Assembly (NCBI GenBank): GCA_964637655.1
Contig: CAZWUZ010000091.1
Span: 1 to 12,953 of the forward strand
Length of the DNA stretch: 12,953 nt
Direction: 5' to 3'
Source of the DNA: CAZWUZ01 sp964637655 [NCBI: uncultured bacterium]
Lineage (GTDB): Bacteria; DAOPZR01
In this document: positions 1 through 4,951 of the stretch, piece by piece
Layout of the letters: each line of letters begins with the position of its first letter
Numbering within the stretch: position 1 is the first letter of the stretch
Notes under the pieces: generated by a model
Databases searched by the model: none
Told to the model about the DNA's origin: nothing
What the model saw: only the letters and a program-made list of their open reading frames with translations
Position numbers and translations under genes: made by a program

Positions 1-657
1 CGTGATGAGGGTCATCTGCCGGGCGCGCAGTTTTTCGTAGAATGGCAGGCAGCGCGTGTCCGCCGGATCGATACCGTGCACGTTGGGGAGCCACTTGACC
101 ATGCGCGCCCCCGCCTCCGCGCAGCGGTCGAGTTCCGCCAGTGCGTCCCTGCGGTAGGGATGCACCGAAACGACCGGGATGATGATGTCAGGGTGCTGTC
201 GCGCCAGTTCGAGCACGCGATCGTTGGACACGTGGAGCGGACTGGCGGCGGTGTCGCAACTGCCGTCAGGGCGATAGACATGGTCGAACGCAAAAACGCA
301 GCCGCGCACCGGGAGGGGAAGCCCGCGCAGGCGCGCGATGAGCGTTGCCGCATACTGGCTGTCCGCCTCCGCTTCGTCGGTGACGCCGCCGGCACGCAGG
401 TAGGACTTGAAGCGCACCAGCGCCGCAGGGTGCCGCCACGAACGGAACTGCGGGTTGAGCCAGGTCCCCGTGTCCGTGCCGAGTCCCGCCAGATGCAGGT
501 GGCAATCGATAAGTGTCTCTCCCTGCAGGTCAGCGAGCGCGCGGTCGACCAGCGCCTGCGCTCCCGGCGTCAGCGCGCGCTCAGGGTCCGCACTGCGCCC
601 GGCTGTCAGCAGCATGCCCGCCAGTAGCAGCAACAGCAGCGGCCGGTACCGCTTCAT
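1..657 (-). CDS. exported amidohydrolase-family metal-dependent hydrolase (3' end outside window)
   Basis: The first 219 residues are visible and the reading frame stays open to the window edge. A basic start (MKRYR) is followed by a leucine-rich hydrophobic stretch to about residue 20 and then SADPE, which looks like a Sec signal peptide without a lipobox cysteine. The mature part begins a TIM-barrel amidohydrolase fold: DCHLH at 51-55 matches the N-terminal HxH metal motif, SVHP is at 164-169, and MVKWLPNVHGIDP at 186-198 is typical of the amidohydrolase-2 group. The substrate is unknown; the family includes hydrolases and decarboxylases. The C-terminal metal ligands lie outside the window. 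The start ATG overlaps the stop of the upstream Lnt-like gene (ATGA), so translation is probably coupled. Family assignment is good; specificity is not inferable. Confidence 0.8.
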   Translation of the reverse strand, partial: MKRYRPLLLLLLAGMLLTAGRSADPERALTPGAQALVDRALADLQGETLIDCHLHLAGLGTDTGTWLNPQFRSWRHPAALVRFKSYLRAGGVTDEAEADSQYAATLIARLRGLPLPVRGCVFAFDHVYRPDGSCDTAASPLHVSNDRVLELARQHPDIIIPVVSVHPYRRDALAELDRCAEAGARMVKWLPNVHGIDPADTRCLPFYEKLRARQMTLIT

Positions 658-2030
658 GATGCTACTCCCCGCCGCCGGCAGCCGGTCACCAGCAGCGCCA
701 GCAGATACCAGCCGGTGAGCGCGCCGCACAGCGGGCCGAGCGCCGCCATGCGGCTGCCCATGGCCTGCGCCCGCTCATGCCGGTAGCCGACCCGCACCCA
801 CCCCGCATCGCCGATCGCCACGCCTGCCGCTGACGGATAGCCGTGCGGATCGATGGCCTCACTCCGACCCGACGATACCGCGCGCAACAGCCAGCGCCCG
901 TTCTCCACCGCGCGCAGCCGGGCGAGCAGGCCGTGATGCATATGCTGCAGCACACCCCAGTGCATGGCGTCGTAGGTCGGGATGACCAGCAGCGTCGCAC
1001 CGGCACGGGTCAGGTCGGCGGCAACGTCCGGAGCGTCAGCGTCATAACAGATGGCGACACCCAGCACGCCGTCGGCGACGGGAAATACCGGACGGGTTTG
1101 CCCCGGGCGGCCGTCAAGCATCAGCGGCACCGGGTGCTGCTTGGGAAATGCACCGAGCAGCCCGCCGTGCCGGTCGAACACCGCCGCGACATTCTGAAAG
1201 TCGCTGCTGCCGTACCGCCCCTCGACTGCGCCTGCCACCACCGCGGCAGCGTAGCGCCGGGCCACGGCCGCCGGACCATCGGCAATCTGCCGCAGCGATG
1301 CGGGCGATTGGATCCACGCCAGTTCCGGAAAGACCACGAGGTCGGCTGACAAGGCAGGCAACTGACGCACTTGTGCCTGAGCACCGCCGTCTTCCGTCTG
1401 CACCAGCAGCGCGTGACGGTCAGGCGCGCCCGGCTGCGGCAGGACCAGCGCGCAAAGTGGCAGCAGACCGGTCAGCAACAGCCAGCGCCGGCGTCCGCAA
1501 ACGCCCAGCAGCAGGATGAACGTGGCCGCGAAGGACAGGCCATACGTTCCCAGCCAGCGCACTGAAGCAATCCACGCGGGTGACTGCGCCAGTGCATGCG
1601 GGATGGTATACCAGGCAAACGGCAGCCAGGGACCTTCGCCACGCCACCATTCGATGCCGACCGCAAAACCAGCCACCGCCAGCGCCCGCAGCAGCACCGG
1701 CAGCGTCCGCGTCGTTGCCAGCAGGTGCCCCAGCAGGCCGTGATAAAAGGCAAACACCCCGATCAGCGATATGGCCGCAAAACCGAACAGCCCGAACAGC
1801 CAGTGCATGGTGCTGGTACCGTAGGCGAGACCGAAAAGCAGCGCGGCATTGCGCGCCCGTTCTGCCGGGTAAGCATGTATTCGCCAGTAGAGTATGCCGT
1901 AGGCCGCCACGATTGCGGGATACCAGCCGACCGGCGGAAACGCCAGGCCTCCGAGTACGCCGGCCAACAGCATGAGCAGCGCATCACTGCCGCTCACCCC
2001 AAAGCGCAACGTTCCGCTCAGCGTGCGCAT
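654..2030 (-). CDS. Lnt-like apolipoprotein N-acyltransferase / membrane carbon-nitrogen hydrolase
   Basis: This 458-residue protein has the Lnt layout: about six hydrophobic segments in residues 1-200, a periplasmic nitrilase domain at about 205-425, and a last membrane helix near 432-450. The nitrilase Glu-Lys-Cys triad is visible as E236 (FPELAW), K297 (FPKQHP) and C328 (VAICYD). WLPFAW at 135-140 resembles the Lnt membrane-arm motif. True Lnt transfers an acyl chain to the N-terminal cysteine of lipoproteins. Two positions differ from classical Lnt. The loop after the lysine reads VPLMLD instead of VPFGE, so the conserved second Glu is absent, and the residue after CY is Asp rather than Glu. 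It could therefore be a specialised paralogue. It is shorter than E. coli Lnt (512 aa). No Shine-Dalgarno is evident, but the start lies inside the upstream small ORF (overlap 2018-2030), so coupling is likely. Confidence 0.75.
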   Translation of the reverse strand: MRTLSGTLRFGVSGSDALLMLLAGVLGGLAFPPVGWYPAIVAAYGILYWRIHAYPAERARNAALLFGLAYGTSTMHWLFGLFGFAAISLIGVFAFYHGLLGHLLATTRTLPVLLRALAVAGFAVGIEWWRGEGPWLPFAWYTIPHALAQSPAWIASVRWLGTYGLSFAATFILLLGVCGRRRWLLLTGLLPLCALVLPQPGAPDRHALLVQTEDGGAQAQVRQLPALSADLVVFPELAWIQSPASLRQIADGPAAVARRYAAAVVAGAVEGRYGSSDFQNVAAVFDRHGGLLGAFPKQHPVPLMLDGRPGQTRPVFPVADGVLGVAICYDADAPDVAADLTRAGATLLVIPTYDAMHWGVLQHMHHGLLARLRAVENGRWLLRAVSSGRSEAIDPHGYPSAAGVAIGDAGWVRVGYRHERAQAMGSRMAALGPLCGALTGWYLLALLVTGCRRRGVAS

Positions 2031-2167
2031 AACCGATAGCCGGCGTACGCCGTCACCGCCAGCGACAGGTAGCGCGCCGCCACCAGCATCAGCTGCTGCC
2101 CGGCCGCCACGCCTGCCTGCCAGTGCATCGCGATATCCGTGCTATTCAGTGCGTTGAGTGTCGTCAT
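2018..2167 (-). CDS. 49-residue single-pass membrane microprotein, unknown function
   Basis: I do not recognise this protein. It has a polar N-terminus (MTTLNALNSTD) followed by a hydrophobic helix from about residue 21 to 45, ending in a basic tail (YRLCAR). An upstream GTG (2209) would give 63 residues, but the ATG at 2167 is preferred because a strong AGGAGG-type Shine-Dalgarno lies just upstream at 2172-2180. Its stop at 2018 lies inside the start of the Lnt-like gene, so it is the first gene of a three-gene coupled unit. It might be an accessory subunit of the membrane enzyme or act mainly as a translational leader. The strong ribosome site and correct placement support a real gene, but it is short and has no recognised family. 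Confidence 0.6.
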   Translation of the reverse strand: MTTLNALNSTDIAMHWQAGVAAGQQLMLVAARYLSLAVTAYAGYRLCAR

Positions 2168-2171
2168 CGTC

Positions 2172-2180
2172 GCACCTCCT
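2172..2180 (-). promoter_or_regulatory. Shine-Dalgarno site of the 49-aa microprotein
   Basis: On the minus strand the sequence AGGAGGTGC precedes the ATG at 2167 with normal spacing. It is one of the strongest ribosome sites in the window. It decides the start of the small ORF and suggests that ribosomes load here for the coupled downstream Lnt-like and amidohydrolase genes. Confidence 0.7.
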
Positions 2181-2219
2181 GCCACTACATAGAGCGACAA
2201 CGATGCCACTCGACACCCG

Positions 2220-2225
2220 ATTATA
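2220..2225 (-). promoter_or_regulatory. candidate -10 box for the microprotein/Lnt-like/amidohydrolase unit
   Basis: A perfect TATAAT is read on the minus strand, about 53 bases upstream of the ATG at 2167. No good -35 hexamer is found at 16-18 bases, so an activator may be needed or the match may be chance in AT-rich DNA. The surrounding 2168-2313 stretch is an AT-rich divergent intergenic region between this unit and the plus-strand activator gene. It also carries a direct repeat of TTATATAT at 2221-2228 and 2243-2250, 22 bases apart. Confidence 0.4.
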
Positions 2226-2278
2226 TATGCCGATATTATTGGTTATATATTTGTTTATGAAACTTATATGAATTTCTA

Positions 2279-2313
2279 TTGACATTCCTTGTATATTGTG
2301 GTACATATTTTGT
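2279..2313 (+). promoter_or_regulatory. candidate promoter of the sigma54-type activator gene
   Basis: TTGACA at 2279-2284 is a perfect -35 hexamer. Seventeen bases later TACATA (2302-2307) is a modest -10; TATATT at 2292-2297 is an alternative -10. The predicted start point falls at or very near the ATG at 2314, so the mRNA could be leaderless, in line with the lack of a Shine-Dalgarno. Overlapping it, TGGTAC-N5-TTGT at 2299-2313 has the exact -24/-12 spacing of a sigma54 promoter with one substitution in each block. The two readings are alternatives and neither is proven. Confidence 0.4.
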
Positions 2314-3783
2314 ATGCTTGGGTTGGATGGTAAACAGCGTGAATTCTTTGCCGGGATCAGTGAGGCAGCCTTTGCCAACCCGTTCAGCCGCACGCGCCAC
2401 CAGCTCGACACCGCGCTCGCCGGACTGCCGCCTGATGCCCCCCTCGAAACCACCATCACCGCGCTCGAGCAGCGCATCCGCCGCGACATAGAATCGCTCT
2501 TCGCCGCCGAGGCCGCCGATCTGCGGCAGTACACCGGGCGCGACCGCGACCTGCTGCGCACCGCGCTCCTCTTCTCCTTTTTCCACCGCTTCGCCCCCGA
2601 CCTCGATGCGCATATCCGCGCGCAGCTCGCCGCCGGCGACGTCCCCGTGCCGCTCGCCTGTGCCGATGCCATCCTCGACCTGCTGAGGCGCTGCGGTTTT
2701 GCCCGCGACGAGGCGCTGCACTGTCTCGCCCTCTTCTGGCAGCTGCGTCGCGCCTTCTGGTTCATCCGCGAGCGCATCCTCGGGGACACTCCGTCCCTGC
2801 GGGCGCTGCGCGAGCAGTTATGGAACAACGTCTTTACCGCCGACCGCCTCGCCTACGATCGCCATCTCTGGCAGCGCATGGAGCAGTTCTCGACACTGAT
2901 CATCGGGGAAACGGGCACCGGGAAAGGGGCCGCCGCCGCCGCGCTCGGCGGCTCGGGGTTCATCCCCTTCGACGCGCGCCGCGGCTGCTTCAGCGAGAGT
3001 TTCACCCGCAGTTTCGTCAGTGCCAACCTTTCGCAGTATCCCGCCACGCTCATCGAGGCGGAACTCTTCGGCTACCGCAAGGGGGCGTTCACCGGGGCCA
3101 TCGCCGATTACGACGGGCTCTTTGCCCGCTGCTCACCCTGCGGCGCGGTCTTTCTCGACGAAATCGGCGACCTGCCCGCCGCTCTGCAGGTCAAACTGCT
3201 CACTGTCATCGAGTCGCGCGCCTTCTCCCCGCTGGGGAGCCGCGAAATATTGCGCTTTTCCGGGCGGCTCATTGTCGCCACCCACCGCCCGCTGAACGAA
3301 CTGCGTGCGCAGGGCGCCTTCCGTGACGATTTCTATTATCGCCTCTGCTCGGATGTCATCACCATCCCGACGCTGCGCGCCCGCCTCGCGGAGAACCCGC
3401 GGGAGCTCGACACGCTGGTGACCGCGCTGGTAACGCGCCTGGCCGGAAGCGAGGCGCCCGAACTGACCGCGCGCGTGCTTGCCGCGCTGCAGTTCCTCCC
3501 TGCCGGCTATCACTGGCCGGGCAACGTGCGCGAACTGGAGCAGGCGGTACGCCGCGTCCTGCTCACCGGCGCCTATATGCCCGACGCTGCCGCCCCGCCG
3601 CCCGATGCCGACAGTGCCTTCCTCGCGCAGGTCGCCGCCGGCACCCTCGACAATGACTCCCTCCTTTCCGGCTACGCCGCCCTGCTCCACCGCCGCTGCG
3701 GCACCTATGAGGAAGTCGCCCGCCGCCTCAAAGTCGACCGCCGCACCGCCAGAAAAAGGGCCACAAGGAAGGGGCCATACTGA
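2314..3783 (+). CDS. sigma54-interacting AAA+ transcriptional activator with unrecognised N-terminal domain
   Basis: This 489-residue bacterial enhancer-binding protein remodels sigma54-RNA polymerase using ATP. Residues 1-190 are mostly helical, rich in Arg, Phe and Trp, and match no sensor domain I know (no PAS, receiver or CARF signature). The AAA+ domain is intact: Walker A GETGTGKG at 198-205, the sigma54-contacting GAFTGA loop at 257-262, Walker B VFLDEIGD at 279-286, sensor I VATHRP near 321, the FRDDFYYRL arginine region at 336-344, and WPGNVRELEQ (sensor II) at 401-410. A C-terminal helix-turn-helix lies at about 465-483 (YEEVARRLKVDRRTARKR). The start is the ATG at 2314; an in-frame TTG at 2296 would add six residues. 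Its last five codons and stop fall inside the left arm of the 3769-3969 inverted repeat, so the final residues (KGPY) may derive from that element. Confidence 0.9.
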   Translation: MLGLDGKQREFFAGISEAAFANPFSRTRHQLDTALAGLPPDAPLETTITALEQRIRRDIESLFAAEAADLRQYTGRDRDLLRTALLFSFFHRFAPDLDAHIRAQLAAGDVPVPLACADAILDLLRRCGFARDEALHCLALFWQLRRAFWFIRERILGDTPSLRALREQLWNNVFTADRLAYDRHLWQRMEQFSTLIIGETGTGKGAAAAALGGSGFIPFDARRGCFSESFTRSFVSANLSQYPATLIEAELFGYRKGAFTGAIADYDGLFARCSPCGAVFLDEIGDLPAALQVKLLTVIESRAFSPLGSREILRFSGRLIVATHRPLNELRAQGAFRDDFYYRLCSDVITIPTLRARLAENPRELDTLVTALVTRLAGSEAPELTARVLAALQFLPAGYHWPGNVRELEQAVRRVLLTGAYMPDAAAPPPDADSAFLAQVAAGTLDNDSLLSGYAALLHRRCGTYEEVARRLKVDRRTARKRATRKGPY

Positions 3784-3797
3784 CACATTGACACATG

Positions 3798-3818
3798 TTA
3801 TCCACAATTCTATCCACA
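3798..3818 (+). promoter_or_regulatory. pair of DnaA-box-like sites (left arm)
   Basis: TTATCCACA at 3798-3806 is a perfect match to the TTATNCACA DnaA-box consensus. CTATCCACA at 3810-3818 matches at eight of nine positions. The two start 12 bases apart in the same orientation. Confidence 0.6.
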
Positions 3819-3919
3819 ATTGATATGCGGCACTATTGCTTCATTTCCATTGCATTACGCAACCCGTGAATACTTTGGTAATATTTATCCGGGCCGGTGA
3901 AGCAGCGGTTATCAGAAAA

Positions 3920-3940
3920 TGTGGATAACTTTGTGGATAA
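3920..3940 (-). promoter_or_regulatory. pair of perfect DnaA-box-like sites (right arm)
   Basis: TGTGGATAA occurs at 3920-3928 and 3932-3940, so both read as TTATCCACA on the minus strand. The 12-base start-to-start spacing equals that of the left pair, and the pairs face each other across the AT-richer centre. This gives three perfect and one near-perfect box within 143 bases. Confidence 0.65.
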
Positions 3941-3987
3941 CATGTGTCAATGTGTCAGTATGGCCCCTTTTCCGGCCCCTTTTCTTG

Positions 3988-3996
3988 TGCTACAAT
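3988..3996 (+). promoter_or_regulatory. extended -10 promoter of the PfkB-family kinase
   Basis: TGC followed by TACAAT (3991-3996) is an extended -10 element with no strong -35. The predicted start point is at about 4003-4004, on the ATG itself, and there is no Shine-Dalgarno, so a leaderless transcript is plausible. It sits about 20 bases beyond the right arm of the inverted repeat, a position where a bound protein could affect transcription. Confidence 0.5.
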
Positions 3997-4003
3997 CGGC
4001 GGC

Positions 4004-4921
4004 ATGGCAATGATTACGGTGGTCGGGAACCTGAACTGCGATATCAGTGCGCGGCTGGCGCAGGATGACATACGCGAAGAGAACCGCGTGGCGGCGTACG
4101 CGCTCGGCATCGGCGGGACAGCGGCCAACACCGCCATCCATCTGGCGCGGCTCGGGGCTGAGGTCGCGCTGGCCGGCGCGGTGGGCAAAGACCTGCTCGG
4201 CGATTTTCTCTTCACGCAACTGGCGGGCGAGGGAATCAGCACGCGCGCCATCGTCCGGCGCGATGTCCCCACCGGCCTCTGTTTCGCCGCGGTCACCCCT
4301 GACGCACAGCGCCTCCTCTTCACCCACCGCGGCGCCAACGAGCAGCCATTGCCGCCGCTTTCCACCGCCGCTCCCTTCGTCCATTTCGCCGGCATCCGCC
4401 CGGCCCTGCTCCTCCCGCTGCTCGAACCGCTCGCCGCGGAAACCGTCATCACCTACTGCCCGGGCGCTTTAGCTACGCGCGAGCATCCGGAAGAGGTGCT
4501 GGCACTTGTGCCACGCCTGCGCCATCTCTTCCTCAATGAGCCGGAAGCCGACCTGCTGGCCCGCTGCGGCACGCTCCCCGATACCATCACGGTCATCACC
4601 CACGGCGCGCTCGGCGCGGAGGTGAAAGGGGGGGCGATGGCCTCCCCCCCGTCGGTAGACGCAGTTGACACCACCGGCGCAGGCGACGCGTTCAACGCCG
4701 GTTTCCTCTGCGCCCTGCTGCGCGACGCTCCGGCAGAGACCGCACTGGCGCTCGGCAACGCCCTCGGCGCGCTCATCAGCAGCCGGCATGGCGCCACCCC
4801 CGCCTGGCGTATCGCCGAACTGCAACCACTGCTGGCTCATTCACCCGAAGCGCTCCCCCTGCTTGAAGATGTCGCCGGCGAGTCCGCCCCGTCTTTGACT
4901 TTCCCCCGCGCTCTGCTATAA
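4004..4921 (+). CDS. PfkB/ribokinase-family carbohydrate or nucleoside kinase
   Basis: This 305-residue cytoplasmic ATP-dependent kinase probably phosphorylates a sugar or nucleoside hydroxyl; the substrate cannot be read from sequence. It has the family pattern: an N-terminal strand TVVGNLNCDI at 5-14, the substrate-side GIGGTAANTA motif at 35-44, GAVGKDLLGDFL at 58-69, NEPEADLL in the middle at 178-185, and the signature DTTGAGD at 222-228 with the catalytic base D228. The frame is open back to an ATG at 3944, but those extra residues encode the right arm of the inverted repeat and resemble no kinase. The start at 4004 (or the second ATG at 4010) fits the family N-terminus and the promoter. 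Its stop TAA at 4919-4921 lies inside the -10 box of the next gene. Family certainty is high. Confidence 0.88.
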   Translation: MAMITVVGNLNCDISARLAQDDIREENRVAAYALGIGGTAANTAIHLARLGAEVALAGAVGKDLLGDFLFTQLAGEGISTRAIVRRDVPTGLCFAAVTPDAQRLLFTHRGANEQPLPPLSTAAPFVHFAGIRPALLLPLLEPLAAETVITYCPGALATREHPEEVLALVPRLRHLFLNEPEADLLARCGTLPDTITVITHGALGAEVKGGAMASPPSVDAVDTTGAGDAFNAGFLCALLRDAPAETALALGNALGALISSRHGATPAWRIAELQPLLAHSPEALPLLEDVAGESAPSLTFPRALL

Positions 4922-4922
4922 T
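4895..4922 (+). promoter_or_regulatory. sigma70-type promoter of the GAF-GGDEF gene
   Basis: TTGACT (4895-4900), 16 bases, then TATAAT (4917-4922) preceded by TGC gives a near-consensus promoter with an extended -10. It lies in the last codons of the kinase gene. A start near 4929 would leave a leader of about 23 bases containing the GGAGGG ribosome site (4940-4945), six bases before the GTG start at 4952. Confidence 0.7.
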
Positions 4923-4951
4923 CAAGCTGCCACAACGGCGGAGGGACGCAC

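Larger units (their letters stand above)
3769..3969. repeat. long inverted repeat (39-bp perfect arms) with AT-richer centre
   Basis: Positions 3769-3807 are the exact reverse complement of 3931-3969. After three mismatches the match resumes for eight bases (3811-3818 against 3920-3927), giving arms of about 52 bases around a centre of roughly 95. A looser outer similarity (AGAAAA, GGGCC blocks) continues into 3750-3768 and 3970-3985. Each arm carries two tandem copies of TGACACAT (3781-3796; inverted at 3942-3957) and two DnaA-box-like sequences. The left arm covers the stop codon of the activator gene; the right arm ends about 20 bases before the kinase promoter. There is no protein gene in 3784-4003. 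It could be a MITE-like element, an origin or DnaA-binding site, or an operator complex. The repeat itself is certain; its function is not. Confidence 0.95.

Noticed and set aside
3829-3839. possible sigma54 promoter at GGCAC...TTGC in the repeat centre
   Set aside because: The distance between the GG and GC elements is too short for sigma54 recognition.
3769-3969. rho-independent terminator for the activator gene
   Set aside because: The arms are 39 bases, the loop is about 123, and no T-run follows, so it does not fit an intrinsic terminator.
3944-4003. N-terminal extension of the PfkB kinase from the ATG at 3944
   Set aside because: Those codons translate the right arm of the inverted repeat and do not match any PfkB N-terminus; the promoter lies at 3988-3996, after that ATG.
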